NCBI RefSeq assembly: GCF_025231525.1
Contig: NZ_CP103057.1
Span: 1,567,001 to 1,631,000 of the forward strand
Reading direction: 5' to 3'
DNA length: 64,000 nucleotides
Origin: Sphingomonas endolithica
Lineage (GTDB): Bacteria; Pseudomonadota; Alphaproteobacteria; Sphingomonadales; Sphingomonadaceae
Positions 25,545-36,057 of this stretch are shown piece by piece. Within the stretch, counting starts at the first letter, position 1; each line of letters opens with the position of its first letter. Below the pieces are notes generated by a model that was not told the DNA's origin, made no database searches, and saw only the letters and a program-made list of their open reading frames with translations. The position numbers were made by a program, and so were the translations under genes.

Positions 25545-26815
25545 CTAGTTCCGCTTCCCGTCCAGCAGGCTGGACGCTGGCGGTGCGTCACGCAAGATGA
25601 TATCCGCCCAGATCTGCGACAGCTCGCGCCGTCGTTCCATGTGCGCCGCCCTGTTGTAGGCTCCCTCGACCTTATCTTCGGCGACGTGCGCAAGCATGAG
25701 GTTGATCACCTCGCGATCGTCTGGCCGCCCTTCCCTGCGCCGCCACTCGTTCATCAACGACGAGAACGACGATCGCCAGCCATGTGGGCAGTGCCGGTGC
25801 TTGTAGACCCCACCAGCTGCGCGGATAATCAGCGCGCGAACGGCGTTCTCTGACATCGGCCGATGGGCGTGACGATCGTTCGGGAACAGGAACGGCAGGT
25901 GCCCGGTGAGCGGTCGCACCGCTTCGATCGTCTCGACTGCCTGTCGAGACAGGGGCACGAGATGCTCAAACTCAACATCGTCCTTCAGCCGCAGCGCCAG
26001 TTTCATAGTACCCGGCGGCACGCGCCAGACGGGGTTCTCACCGTCTAGCCCTTCCAGTTCCGTCCAGCGGCAATGTCGCTGCACTGCGGATCGAACGGCG
26101 GTCAACGCGATAAGACGATTCGCGAGCTTGGTAATCGGGCTGGCATTCTCAGCCTCGACGTCCGCGATCAACTGCCGGCACTCGTCCAAGTCGGTTAGCG
26201 CCGGCTGTTTGCCCGCCTTAGGCTTGGGCTTGAGCAGCGACTTTACCACGGCCGCAGGATCCTCGCTGCGCATGCCGCCCGCTACTGCATACGCGAACAC
26301 GTCACTGGCACGCTGACGGAGGCGGTGGGCCGTCTCGATCGCGCCCCGGCGCTCGACCTTCCGCAGGGCATCAAGCAACAACGCCTCGGTTACATCCTTG
26401 ATCGGCATCGCACCGATCTGCGGGAACAAGTCCTTCGTTAGGCTGTCGATCACGTTGCTGGCGTGGACGCTGCTCCAGCGGGGCTTGTTCAATTCGTACC
26501 AGGCGCGGGCGCACGCCTCGAAGGTGTTCGATGACCAAGGCTTCGGGCGGCAGCGGCCTGCTTCTTCTCGACGGATGGATCGCGGCCCTCGCGCAGGATG
26601 ACTTTGGCACGCTCGCGCTCCTCGCGCGCCTTGATCAATGACACGTGGGCATAGGTGCCGAAGGTCAGCAGCTTCTCTTTACCGCCAAAGCGATACTTCA
26701 TCCTCCAGGACCGATTGCCGGTCGGCGAGACGAGCAAAAAGAGCCCGCCACCGTCTGTGAGCTTGTACGGTTTCTCCGCGCCCCTCGCCTTCTTCGCTTG
26801 CGTATCGGTCAGCAT
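25545..26815 (-). pseudogene. P4-type tyrosine integrase, split by a frameshift
   Basis: N-terminal fragment (from MLTDTQAKKARGAEKPYKL, then LTDGGGLFLLVSPTGNRSW and MKYRFGGKEKLLTFGTY) is the DUF4102 arm-binding domain. It runs out of frame after VEKKQAAAA. The catalytic part continues in another frame from SSNTFEACARAWYELNKPRW to 25545. The recombinase residues are present: Arg in LTAVRS, HGWRSSF (HxxR) and AYNRAAHMERRREL (Tyr nucleophile). The join lies near 26,535-26,560. It is either an inactivated integrase or an assembly error; the gene lies directly beside tRNA-Tyr, the expected target. Confidence 0.85.
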
Positions 26816-26992
26816 GCTACCCCGCATGGGGGTACAATACTGCTACCCCCGGCCCCATACCCCCGCGGATACCCCGACAGGAGCCACGCTTGGGCCGGAT
26901 CGAACCGGACACCACCGGACGATCAAATCCGCGCGTTTCTGCGGGTTCTATAGACGTTCTCGGATGTTCGGGGAAGTCACCGGACAGGCCGG

Positions 26993-27078
26993 TGGTGGAC
27001 AGGGCTGGATTCGAACCAGCGTACGCTTGCACGGGCAGATTTACAGTCTGCTGCCTTTAACCACTCGGCCACCTGTCC
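26993..27078 (-). tRNA. tRNA-Tyr (anticodon GTA), CCA encoded
   Basis: On the minus strand the acceptor GGACAGG pairs with CCTGTCC. The D-arm is GGCCGAGTGG, the anticodon loop CTGTAAATC, there is a long class II variable arm, and the T-arm is GGTTCGAATCC. Discriminator A and a genomic CCA follow. The long variable arm and GTA anticodon fix it as tRNA-Tyr. Its 3' end faces the integrase and island. Confidence 0.95.
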
Positions 27079-27265
27079 AGTTGGGCCGCTAAAAAGCGAG
27101 GCGGTCCCCTGCCAAGCGCGGGGGCGCGTGTCAACGCTTGGGCGTACGATTAGCGCAATGGTTGTCGCGCCGGTGCGCGGGCTGGCATCTTTGGGAGGCG
27201 CGGGGTACGTGGCCTCGCATAGAGACCCCGGCCGCATGTTGGGGTGCCGAGCGTGAGAACATCCG

Positions 27266-28012
27266 ATGGCCCGTCGCGGACACCGCCCTTCCCAGACCCC
27301 TGCCGGCCGTCCGCGCTTCTGGGGCCGCCACGCGGTGACGGCAGCGCTTGCCAATCCCGAACGCGTCGTGCGCAAGATCTGGGCGACGCGCGAGGCGCTG
27401 GGCGCGCTGTCGATCCCGTCCACGATCCCGGTGGTGTTCGCCGATGTCGCCGATCTCGCACGGCTGGTGCCGTCCGATGCGCCGCACCAGGGGCTGGTGG
27501 CGGAAGTCGATCCGCTGGAGGATATCTGGCTCGGCGACCTGTTGCAGCAGGGCGCGGACGACAAACGACCGCTGGTGATCCTGGACGGCGTCACCGACCC
27601 GCACAATGTCGGCGCGATCCTGCGCTCGGCCGCGGCGTTCGACGCGCTGGGCATCATCACGCCGGATCGCAACGCACCGCCCGAATCGGGCACCATCGCG
27701 CGCGCCGCTTCGGGGGCGCTGGAACTGGTGCCCTGGATCCGCGTCGTGAACCTGGCGCGCGCGCTGGAGGAGATTGCGGAAGCCGGTTTCTGGCGCGTCG
27801 GCCTCGACGGCGAAGCGACGCAGAGCTTCGCCCAGGCGATCGGGCAGCAGCGCGTCGCGATCGTGCTCGGCGCCGAGGGCGAAGGCATGCGGCAGAACAC
27901 CGCGGCGCATTGCGACGAGCTCGCCCGCCTCCCGATCTCGCCGCAGATCGAGAGCCTCAACGTGTCGAATGCCGCCGCGATCGCACTCTACGCGGCGGCG
28001 GTTCGGGGCTAG
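27266..28012 (+). CDS. rlmB: 23S rRNA (guanosine-2'-O)-methyltransferase, RlmB/TrmH family
   Basis: 248 residues. An N-terminal SpoU_sub_bind part (FWGRHAVTAALANPERVVRKI, HQGLVAEV) is followed by the SPOUT trefoil-knot domain with its three motifs: LDGVTDPHNVGAILRSAAAF, IVLGAEGEGM and ISPQIESLNVSNAAAIALYA. Methylates G2251 of 23S rRNA if a true RlmB. Divergent from the tRNA-Tyr gene with 187 bp between. Confidence 0.9.
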   Translation: MARRGHRPSQTPAGRPRFWGRHAVTAALANPERVVRKIWATREALGALSIPSTIPVVFADVADLARLVPSDAPHQGLVAEVDPLEDIWLGDLLQQGADDKRPLVILDGVTDPHNVGAILRSAAAFDALGIITPDRNAPPESGTIARAASGALELVPWIRVVNLARALEEIAEAGFWRVGLDGEATQSFAQAIGQQRVAIVLGAEGEGMRQNTAAHCDELARLPISPQIESLNVSNAAAIALYAAAVRG

Positions 28013-28021
28013 CGCGCTCCC

Positions 28022-28342
28022 TCAGTCTTCCTCGGCGATCGTCACGCGCAGGCCGTCCAGTGCCTCGGTCATCTCGACCTGGCACGACAGGCGTGAATTG
28101 GCGTCGCGCTCGCTGGACGAATCGAGCAGGTCGTTCTCGTCTTCGCTCATCTTGGGCAGTTTGGCCGCAAATTCCGGGTCGACATGCACGTGGCAGGTGG
28201 CACACGAACAGCAACCGCCGCACAGCGCCAGGATCTCGTCGATGCCGGCGTCACGAATGACTTCCATCACCGACAGGCCCGCCTCCGCATCGATCTCGCG
28301 TTCTTCCCCTTCGCGCGTCACGACGATAAGCTTCGGCATCAT
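28022..28342 (-). CDS. 2Fe-2S ferredoxin
   Basis: 106 residues; ATGATG start, where the second ATG has the better distance (8-9 nt) from AGGAG. Numbering from the second ATG, the cluster ligands are Cys40, Cys46, Cys49 and Cys86 in the C-x5-C-x2-C...C arrangement. Two extra cysteines (43, 44) lie inside the binding loop. The ISC/adrenodoxin-like pattern ([18 protein letters not shown]) suggests an electron donor to Fe-S assembly or a P450. Convergent with rlmB. Confidence 0.9.
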   Translation of the reverse strand: MMPKLIVVTREGEEREIDAEAGLSVMEVIRDAGIDEILALCGGCCSCATCHVHVDPEFAAKLPKMSEDENDLLDSSSERDANSRLSCQVEMTEALDGLRVTIAEED

Positions 28343-28404
28343 AGTCTCCTGAACGTGGTCGCGCCGCCATGCCGCGCCCTGCTCCCTCGATCAAGGATAT
28401 CCGC

Positions 28405-29028
28405 ATGGGCCTGAGTGCCGAACAGCTGCGCACGTCGCTCGATGCGCTCTGCGCCATCGAGCCCGCCTTCGGCGCCGCCGTTGCGCGCGTCGGCTATCCG
28501 GCACCGCGCATCAACCCGCGCGGCTATGCCACGCTGCTGCGCACGATCATCGGGCAGCAGGTCAGCACGCAGAGCGCACAGGCGGTGTGGCACAAGCTGG
28601 AGGGCCTGGTGGGCGCGCTCACCGATCCCGGCAACATCGTTCGCGCCAGCGACGAGCAACTGCGCGCCGCCGGCCTGTCGCGACAGAAGCTCGGCTATGC
28701 CCGCAGCCTGGCCGCGGAAGTGACCAGCGGCCGGCTCGATCTCGCGGCCTTGCCCGCCGACGACGAGGAAGCGATCGCCAAGCTGGTTGCGGTCAAGGGC
28801 ATCGGCCGCTGGTCGGCGGAGGTGTACCTGTTGTTCGCCGAGGGACGCCCCGACATCTGGCCGGCGGGCGACCTGGCGGTGCAGATCGAGATCGGGCGGA
28901 TCCTGGGACATGACGGCCGCCCTTCGGAAAAGCTGACGCGCGAAGTAGCCGAGCGCTGGCGCCCGCACCGCGGCGCGGCGGCGATCTTCACCTGGCACCA
29001 TTACAATAGCGACATGACGGTGATCTGA
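28405..29028 (+). CDS. alkA: DNA-3-methyladenine glycosylase II
   Basis: 207 residues from the ATG at 28405 (AAGGA 7 nt upstream); a 12-codon longer version from 28369 lacks a ribosome site. HhH-GPD fold: TLLRTIIGQQVSTQSA, the helix-hairpin-helix VKGIGRWSAEVYLLFA (130-145) and catalytic Asp156 in WPAGDLAVQ. This short form corresponds to the catalytic domain only, without the N-terminal domain of E. coli AlkA. Excises alkylated purines. Confidence 0.88.
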   Translation: MGLSAEQLRTSLDALCAIEPAFGAAVARVGYPAPRINPRGYATLLRTIIGQQVSTQSAQAVWHKLEGLVGALTDPGNIVRASDEQLRAAGLSRQKLGYARSLAAEVTSGRLDLAALPADDEEAIAKLVAVKGIGRWSAEVYLLFAEGRPDIWPAGDLAVQIEIGRILGHDGRPSEKLTREVAERWRPHRGAAAIFTWHHYNSDMTVI

Positions 29029-29085
29029 TCCGACATTGATTGGGATGATTGACGTGGTGATGGCATTGCGGAAAGGATCGACGCA

Positions 29086-30441
29086 ATGTCTCCCCCGCCG
29101 CCCCTTTCCGACGCCGGCCTTGGCCTTGGCACCGATCATTCGGATCGCCGTCCCTCGCTGTCGGAGAGCTATCGCACCGTGAAGGTGCCGCTCGGCAAGG
29201 GGCGGTTCTGGGGCAAGATCGGCGCGTTTGCCGGTCCCGGCTATATGGTCGCCGTCGGCTATATGGATCCGGGCAATTGGGCGACCGACCTCGCCGGCGG
29301 GTCGGCGTTCGGCTATACCTTGCTCTCCGTCATCCTGATCTCGAACATCATGGCGATGGTGTTGCAATCGCTGTCGGCCAAGCTCGGCATCGTCACCGGG
29401 CTGGATCTCGCCCAGGCATGCCGCGCCAATTACGGGCGCACGGTCAATTTCTGCCTGTGGGTGCTGTGCGAGCTGGCGATCATCGCCTGCGACCTGGCCG
29501 AAGTGCTGGGCACGGCGATCGCGCTGCAATTGCTGTTCGGCCTGCCGCTGGTCGCCGGCGTGTGCCTCACCGCGTTCGACGTGATGTTGATCCTCGCGCT
29601 GCAGCGCTTCGGTTTCCGCAAGCTGGAGGCGTTCATCGTTGCGCTGCTGGTGGTGATCGCCGGCTGTTTCGCCTTCGAACTCGCCATCGCGCAACCGAGC
29701 ATCGCGGCGATCGCTGGCGGGCTGATCCCGCGCGCGGAAATCGTTACCAATCCGGCCATGCTGTACATTGCGATCGGCATCCTCGGGGCGACGGTGATGC
29801 CGCACAATCTGTACCTCCACAGCTCGATCGTGCAGACCCGCGCCTTCGACCGGGACGAGGCCGGCAAGCGCGATGCGGTGCGCCACGCGACGATCGACAG
29901 CACGGTGGCGCTGGGCCTCGCGCTCTTCATCAACGCATCGATCCTGATCCTGGCGGCGGCCGCCTTCCATGTGAACGGGCGCACCGACGTGGCGGATATC
30001 GGCCAGGCGTATCAACTGCTCTCGCCGACTTTGGGCGCCGGTGCGGCAAGCGTGGTGTTCGCGGTGGCGTTGCTCGCCTCGGGGCAGAATTCGACCGTGA
30101 CGGGCACGCTCGCCGGTCAGATCGTCGCCGAGGGGTTCCTCAACCTGCGACTGCCGGTGTGGCTGCGACGGATGGTGACGCGGCTGCTGGCGATCGTGCC
30201 GGCAGTGATTGTGGTCGGCATGAAGGGCGACGAAGGCGCGACCGAATTGCTCGTGCTGAGCCAGGTCGTGCTGAGCCTGCAGCTGCCGTTCGCCATCGTG
30301 CCGCTGGTGCGCTTCACGGGGGACAGGGCGCAGATGGGCGTGTTCGCCAACGCGCCCTGGCTGAAGCTCGCGGCGTGGGGGATCGCCGCGGTTATTATTC
30401 TGTTGAACCTCAAGCTGCTGTGGAGCTTCTTCCTCGGTTAG
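29086..30441 (+). CDS. mntH: Nramp-family divalent metal (Mn2+/Fe2+) transporter
   Basis: 451 residues, 11 transmembrane helices. The metal-binding motifs are present: [11 protein letters not shown] (DPGN in helix 1) and [19 protein letters not shown] (MPH in helix 6), plus [23 protein letters not shown], the Nramp signature. Inner membrane; proton-coupled uptake of manganese or iron. AAGGA ribosome site. I see no obvious MntR or Fur box in the 57-bp upstream gap. Confidence 0.93.
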   Translation: MSPPPPLSDAGLGLGTDHSDRRPSLSESYRTVKVPLGKGRFWGKIGAFAGPGYMVAVGYMDPGNWATDLAGGSAFGYTLLSVILISNIMAMVLQSLSAKLGIVTGLDLAQACRANYGRTVNFCLWVLCELAIIACDLAEVLGTAIALQLLFGLPLVAGVCLTAFDVMLILALQRFGFRKLEAFIVALLVVIAGCFAFELAIAQPSIAAIAGGLIPRAEIVTNPAMLYIAIGILGATVMPHNLYLHSSIVQTRAFDRDEAGKRDAVRHATIDSTVALGLALFINASILILAAAAFHVNGRTDVADIGQAYQLLSPTLGAGAASVVFAVALLASGQNSTVTGTLAGQIVAEGFLNLRLPVWLRRMVTRLLAIVPAVIVVGMKGDEGATELLVLSQVVLSLQLPFAIVPLVRFTGDRAQMGVFANAPWLKLAAWGIAAVIILLNLKLLWSFFLG

Positions 30442-30458
30442 AGGTCGCTCTAGCCCTT

Positions 30459-30562
30459 GTTCCCCGGCGAAGGCCCGGGCCCAGTCGCGGGACGAGAGTG
30501 GCTACCGACAGCGCTCCGTTACGAAAACCTGTCCGCCTGGCCCCCGGCCTTCGCCGGGGAAC
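30459..30562 (-). repeat. ~104-bp intergenic repeat, copy 1
   Basis: Begins GTTCCCCGGCGAAGGCC and ends with the inverse, GGCCTTCGCCGGGGAAC. The inner part, read on the minus strand, shares CAGGCGGACAGG, AACGGAGCGC and GCCAC...CGACTGG with the other three copies. Sits between the convergent mntH and formaldehyde dehydrogenase genes. Confidence 0.85.
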
Positions 30563-30578
30563 GGTTCGGGCGGCTTAC

Positions 30579-30605
30579 GCCCTTCGACAAGCTCAGGACG
30601 AACGG
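30579..30605. repeat. Short dispersed repeat of the CCCTTCGACAAGCTCAGG type
   Basis: CGCCCTTCGACAAGCTCAGG followed by ACGAACGG. I recognise this as a very common dispersed intergenic element in sphingomonad genomes (from memory). Adjacent to the 104-bp repeat; only one copy seen in the window. Confidence 0.6.
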
Positions 30606-30656
30606 TTGGTCTTAGGACAAGCGTGATGGAAGCGCGACCTCTCGGCCGCCGGCGCC

Positions 30657-31766
<1,110 letters not shown>

Positions 31767-31859
31767 GGGATAGTCTCCTTGAGCGCCCTTACCGCCGATC
31801 CGTCGCTCCGCGCTAGAGCATGATGATCAACGCGCGCGGCTTGCGGTGAAAACCGCCCT

Positions 31860-31963
31860 GTTCCCCGACGAAGGCCGAGGTCCAGTAACGATGTCCGAAG
31901 TGGCGAGCGCAGCGTAAGTTTCTCAGCCGTTTCGCGACTGGGCCCCGGCCTTCGCCGGAGAAC
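31860..31963 (-). repeat. ~104-bp intergenic repeat, copy 2
   Basis: Ends GTTCCCCGACGAAGGCCG and GGCCTTCGCCGGAGAAC form imperfect inverted termini. The minus strand carries TACGCTGCGCTCGCCACTTCG, the shared core. More diverged than copies 3 and 4. Lies in the 236-bp gap upstream of frmA; otherwise that gap shows no gene. Confidence 0.75.
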
Positions 31964-32002
31964 AGTGCAGAGGCACCCGCGCTACCGCAGTTTAGGCAGA
32001 GA

Positions 32003-32635
32003 TTAGACCCGCTGCAATGCCGCCACGAACGCCCGCGCGTTCGCGCCCACTTCCTCAGCTGTCATCCCCGGCTTGTACAACGCCGAGCCGAGCCCGAAGC
32101 CATCAGCTCCAGCGTCCTGCCACGGCGCCATGCCCTCGGGCGTGATCCCGCCGACGGGCAGCACCCGCGCCGTTTTGGGGAGCACCGCGCGCATCGCCTT
32201 CAGCACGCCCGGCGTGGCGGCCTCGGCCGGGAACAGCTTGAGCGCGGTCGCGCCAGCGCCAAGCGCAGCAAAGGCTTCGCTCGGCGTGGCGATGCCGGGC
32301 AGCGACACATAGCCCGCCGCCGCGCTGGTTTCGATCACACGCAGATTGGCGTTGGGCGAGATGACCAGCGTGCCGCCCGCTTCACCGACATGGTGCACGT
32401 CCTCGGGACGCAATACCGTCCCGGCCCCGATCACGGCGCGCCCGGCCAGCCGCTGCGAGAGCAAAGCGATGCTGTCGAACGGCTGCGGTGAATTCAGCGG
32501 CACTTCGATGATTGTGAAACCCGCCTCGACCAGCGCATCGCCGATGGCGCCCACCTCGTCGGGACGAACCCCGCGCAGGATCGCGACCAGGGGGCAGCTT
32601 GCGAAAGCAGCGTCGAAATCGCTGAGGTGGCTCAC
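32003..32635 (-). CDS. dgoA: 2-dehydro-3-deoxy-6-phosphogalactonate aldolase
   Basis: 210 residues. Class I KDPG/KDPGal aldolase: PLVAILRGVRPDEVGAIGDAL, IIEVPLNSPQPFDSI (the SPQPF form separates DgoA from Eda), GAGTVLRPEDV, GYVSLPGIATPSEAFAAL and GATALKLFPAE with the Schiff-base Lys. Splits KDPGal to pyruvate and glyceraldehyde-3-phosphate, the last step of the De Ley-Doudoroff route. Starts in ATGA overlap with the kinase gene. Confidence 0.92.
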   Translation of the reverse strand: MSHLSDFDAAFASCPLVAILRGVRPDEVGAIGDALVEAGFTIIEVPLNSPQPFDSIALLSQRLAGRAVIGAGTVLRPEDVHHVGEAGGTLVISPNANLRVIETSAAAGYVSLPGIATPSEAFAALGAGATALKLFPAEAATPGVLKAMRAVLPKTARVLPVGGITPEGMAPWQDAGADGFGLGSALYKPGMTAEEVGANARAFVAALQRV

Positions 32636-33501
32636 ATCATTTCTCCAATGGCGATGATTCCAGCGACGAACGCGCTGTGGCTGTCGACCAGCCGGGCCGT
32701 GCGGCCATTCGCTTCGATCGCGGCGACATACAGGCCGCCCAATACCGGATCGGCCAGCACATGGACGATCTCGTGCGACGTCTCCGCCATCCGCGCCGCG
32801 ACATCGCTGCCGATCAGCAGGCCGCTGGCATAGGATGCCGCGTCAACATCGTCACGCTGCCCCAGCATGAAGCTCGCGCGGATGCCGAACAAAGAGGCGG
32901 CAAGATCGCGCTTGCGACCCTCGACCAGCCCCGCACGGAAGGCATCGCCCAGCGTCACCTCGGCGCCAAGCTGCGCCGCCAGCAGGCCATGCTTGCGCAA
33001 GAGCGAGAACAGTTCGCCGGTCATCGCGGTCACGAACTGCATCACGCGGCCATTTTGTATCTCGGCCCATTTGCAGTGCGTCCCCGGCTGGGCAAGCAAG
33101 GCATCCCGCGGCGCCAGCCCTGACGCAAGCGCCCCGACGAACTGCGTTTCCTCACCACGCATGATATCCGCGCGCCCATCTCGGAGCGACGAGATGCCGG
33201 GCACGATCGCGGTACGATCGTCGATACGCAGCAGCCCGGCGACCAGTTCGTCGATCCCGGCCGGTGCCGGCACATAGGGGGCCACCCGCCAGCCGATATT
33301 CGCGCCGACCATGCCGGCCAGCAGCATCGGCAGGTCGCCGAAGCGGGCGCGAATATCTGCCACTTCCTGCTCGAACCCACCCTTGGCGACGGCTGTCACG
33401 CCATGATCGTCGCGCTCGGTGCGGACGACCTTGCCGTCTTCGATCAGGAAGACGCGGCGATTCGTCGTCCCCCAATCGACCGCCAGGAACGGTGCGGTCA
33501 C
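32632..33501 (-). CDS. dgoK: 2-dehydro-3-deoxygalactonokinase
   Basis: 289 residues from a GTG at 33501. Diagnostic features are the N-terminal FLAVDWGTTNRRVFLI phosphate loop, AGMVGANIGWRVAPYVPAPA, IVPGISS, RGEETQFVGAL, QPGTHCKWAEI and FVTAMTGELFSLL. Phosphorylates KDGal at O6. Operon order transporter-kinase-aldolase, with 13 nt from the transporter stop and 4-nt overlap with dgoA. Confidence 0.93.
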   Translation of the reverse strand: MTAPFLAVDWGTTNRRVFLIEDGKVVRTERDDHGVTAVAKGGFEQEVADIRARFGDLPMLLAGMVGANIGWRVAPYVPAPAGIDELVAGLLRIDDRTAIVPGISSLRDGRADIMRGEETQFVGALASGLAPRDALLAQPGTHCKWAEIQNGRVMQFVTAMTGELFSLLRKHGLLAAQLGAEVTLGDAFRAGLVEGRKRDLAASLFGIRASFMLGQRDDVDAASYASGLLIGSDVAARMAETSHEIVHVLADPVLGGLYVAAIEANGRTARLVDSHSAFVAGIIAIGEMM

Positions 33502-33514
33502 GCGGCGGACCCCA

Positions 33515-35122
33515 TCACCACCACGTCGCGTAGAGCGCGATGAGGATCAGCGCGACGCCGACGGCGCCGATGTTGAACCCGGTCGTCGTCTTGAACTTGA
33601 CGCCCTCCATCGTGATGCGGTTGGCGTTTGCCCGGGCATTAACCAGCAGCGAGATGCCGACAGCGAGCGCCAGCGAGACGAGGAAGACGATCCCCATCCG
33701 GTCCATGAACGGCACCTCCGGCAAGGCGACCTTCATGACATAGGATAGCAGCACCGAGGCGACCGCCGCGGCGATCGCGCCCGCTTCGTTGGCGCGCTTC
33801 CAGAACAATCCCAGCAGGAAGATCACCGTGATGCCGGGCGTGAAGAAGCCCGAGAACTCCTGGATGAACTGGAAGGCCTGGTCGGACTGGCCGATCAGCG
33901 GGCGGGCGGCGATGATCGCGATGACGATCGCGACGGCCGCGGTCACGCGGCCGACGAGCACGAGATGCCCCTCGGACACCTTGGCCCCCTCGCTATCCCG
34001 CGGGCCGTCCTCCGAACGCGTCGGGATCTTGCGCGCCTTGGCGTACAGATCGAGCGTGAAGATGGTGGCGATGGAATTGATCTTGGAGGCGGTGGAGGCG
34101 ATGATCGCGGCGACCAGCGCGGAGAAGACCAGGCCCAGCAGGCCCGTCGGCAACAGGCGCATCATCGTCGGATACGCTTCGTCCGGCTTGACCAGATCGG
34201 GTGCCAACACGACCGCGGCGATGCCGGGCAACACGATGATCACCGGCATCAGCAGCTTGAGATAGGCCGCGAACATCACGCCTTTCTGCGCTTCGGCCAG
34301 GTTCTTGGCGGCGAGCGCGCGCTGGATGATATACTGATTGAAGCCCCAATAGCTGAGATTGGCGATCCACATGCCGCCGATCAGCACCGAGATGCCGGGC
34401 AGATCCTTGTAGAACGGATTGTCGCGCGTCAGGATCATGTCGAAATGGTCGGGCACGCGCGCGGTGAGCTTGGCGAAGCCCGCCAGCACCCCTGCCCCGC
34501 CGCCGATCTGGTCGAGCGTGAGGTAGGAAACGACGAGACCGCCGAAGACCAAGAGCGTGACCTGCACGATGTCGGTCAGCGCGACCGCCTTCAGCCCGCC
34601 CCACAACTGATACAGCAGCGCGAACAGGCCGAGCCCGATCAGCGCATAGCCCTGATCGACGCCCGCCACCTTGTTCACCGCGATCGAACCGAGCCAGATG
34701 ATCGAGGTGAGGTTTACGAAGACGTAGAGCGCGAGCCAGAACAACGCCATCAGCGTGCGGATGCTGGGGCCGTACCGCTGTTCCAGGAACTGCGGCATCG
34801 TGTAGATTTCGTTCTTCAGGAAGATCGGCAGGAAGAACTTGCCGACGATCAGCAGCGTCAGCGCCGCCATCCATTCGTACGAGGCGATGGCCAGACCGAT
34901 GGCGTAGCCCGATCCCGACATGCCGACGATCTGTTCGGCCGAGATGTTCGCCGCGATCAGCGACGCGCCGATCGCCCACCAGGGCAGCGACTTCGAGGCA
35001 AGGAAATAGTCGGACGTATCCTTGACGTGGCCGGCCTTCTCCCGGCTGACCCACTGGGCGAGCGCGAAAATGCCGATCGCATAGGCGATGACGACGGCCA
35101 GATCGATGTTGGACAGGCTCAT
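33515..35122 (-). CDS. SSS-family sodium/sugar symporter
   Basis: 535 residues, about 14 helices, from ATG 35122 (MSLSNIDLAVVIAYAIG). SSS signature segments: DYFLASKSLPWWAIGASLIAANISAEQIVGMSGSGYAIG and YTMPQFLEQRYGP, plus the sodium-site serines in SALVAAIIASTASKINS. It resembles vSGLT (galactose) in the first helices and TASKINSI region. Inner-membrane uptake of galactose or related sugar. First gene of the symporter-dgoK-dgoA operon; divergent from the FadR-type regulator. Confidence 0.9.
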   Translation of the reverse strand: MSLSNIDLAVVIAYAIGIFALAQWVSREKAGHVKDTSDYFLASKSLPWWAIGASLIAANISAEQIVGMSGSGYAIGLAIASYEWMAALTLLIVGKFFLPIFLKNEIYTMPQFLEQRYGPSIRTLMALFWLALYVFVNLTSIIWLGSIAVNKVAGVDQGYALIGLGLFALLYQLWGGLKAVALTDIVQVTLLVFGGLVVSYLTLDQIGGGAGVLAGFAKLTARVPDHFDMILTRDNPFYKDLPGISVLIGGMWIANLSYWGFNQYIIQRALAAKNLAEAQKGVMFAAYLKLLMPVIIVLPGIAAVVLAPDLVKPDEAYPTMMRLLPTGLLGLVFSALVAAIIASTASKINSIATIFTLDLYAKARKIPTRSEDGPRDSEGAKVSEGHLVLVGRVTAAVAIVIAIIAARPLIGQSDQAFQFIQEFSGFFTPGITVIFLLGLFWKRANEAGAIAAAVASVLLSYVMKVALPEVPFMDRMGIVFLVSLALAVGISLLVNARANANRITMEGVKFKTTTGFNIGAVGVALILIALYATWW

Positions 35123-35207
35123 GGCTTCCTTCCCCGTTGCTGGGCGCTGACGGCTGTTGCCATGTCTTTTCACCCTATCCTGCCGCGCTTGCCGCAGCGG
35201 ATCGTCA

Positions 35208-35220
35208 TTTATATGATTAA
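35208..35220. promoter_or_regulatory. TGAT-centred AT-rich element between symporter and regulator genes
   Basis: TTTATATGATTAA, an imperfect palindrome in the 188-bp divergent gap. Similar elements lie at 41368-41380 and 42408-42418 in front of other genes of the same pathway, which suggests the operator of the FadR-type regulator. Confidence 0.4.
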
Positions 35221-35310
35221 CTAACCTTGTCCAGCGCCGCTAGCCGGCTAGGATGGGTAGAAAGAGCCGTTTAATAGACAGCGGCGAGACAAAATCGAGG
35301 TGGGGGCCAA

Positions 35311-36057
35311 ATGTCAGCGAATTCCGAACACGATGGACGACCGCACCTTGGCCGCAACCTGACCTACGGCATGCTCGACAGCCTTGGTCGCGCCATCGTC
35401 ACCGGGCAGTATGAAGGCAAGATCTTCCCGACCGAAGCGGGATTGGCCGCGCAGCACGGCGTCAGCCGTTCGGTGACGCGCGAAGCGGTGAAGATGCTGA
35501 CCGCCAAGGGGCTGCTGAGCGCGCGGCCGCGGCAAGGCACCGTGGTGCAGCCGGCAACGTCATGGAACCTGTTCGATACCGACGTCCTGCGCTGGTTGCT
35601 GGAACGCCGCTTCTCGATCGACCTGCTCACGCAATTCAACCAGCTGCGCGTCGCGATCGAGCCCGAAGCGGCGGCGCTGGCGGCGCGCTATGGCGGGGAA
35701 GACGACCAGCGCGCGATCGCCGCCGGGCTGGCGCGGATGATCGCGGCGGAACGCGGCGAGGACGAGCCGCTGGATGCCGACATCGCGTTCCACGTCGCCA
35801 TCCTGCGTGCATCGAAGAACCCGTTCTACATCCAGTTCCGCGATGTCGTGACCACTGCGCTCCGGACCTCGATCCGCTTCACCAACCGCATCAAGGGGCG
35901 CACCGCCAGCATCGCCGACCATGAGGCGGTGCAAAAGGCGATCACCGCGCGCGATCCGGATGCCGCACGGCTCGCGATGCGACACCTGATCGGCGACGTG
36001 CTGGAATTGATCCACCAGGCGGAGACGGCCGAGGCCGCGCTCAGTTCGTCATCCTGA
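35311..36057 (+). CDS. FadR-subfamily GntR transcriptional regulator (DgoR-like)
   Basis: 248 residues. N-terminal winged helix: GRAIVTGQYEGKIFPTEAGLAAQHGVSRSVTREAVKMLTAKGLLSARPRQGTVV is the GntR pattern. The C-terminal FCD domain has the metal-site residues (Asp in DADIAFHVAILRAS, His in FHVAI, and DHEAVQKAITARD with His). Probably represses the sugar operons until a pathway acid such as galactonate or KDGal binds. Divergent from the symporter; its 3' end overlaps the convergent GH43 gene by 17 bp. Confidence 0.88.
   Translation: MSANSEHDGRPHLGRNLTYGMLDSLGRAIVTGQYEGKIFPTEAGLAAQHGVSRSVTREAVKMLTAKGLLSARPRQGTVVQPATSWNLFDTDVLRWLLERRFSIDLLTQFNQLRVAIEPEAAALAARYGGEDDQRAIAAGLARMIAAERGEDEPLDADIAFHVAILRASKNPFYIQFRDVVTTALRTSIRFTNRIKGRTASIADHEAVQKAITARDPDAARLAMRHLIGDVLELIHQAETAEAALSSSS

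Noticed and set aside
28339..30015. 558-residue minus-strand frame opposite alkA and mntH
   Set aside because: Low-complexity Arg/Gln/His shadow with no motif; the plus-strand genes are diagnostic.
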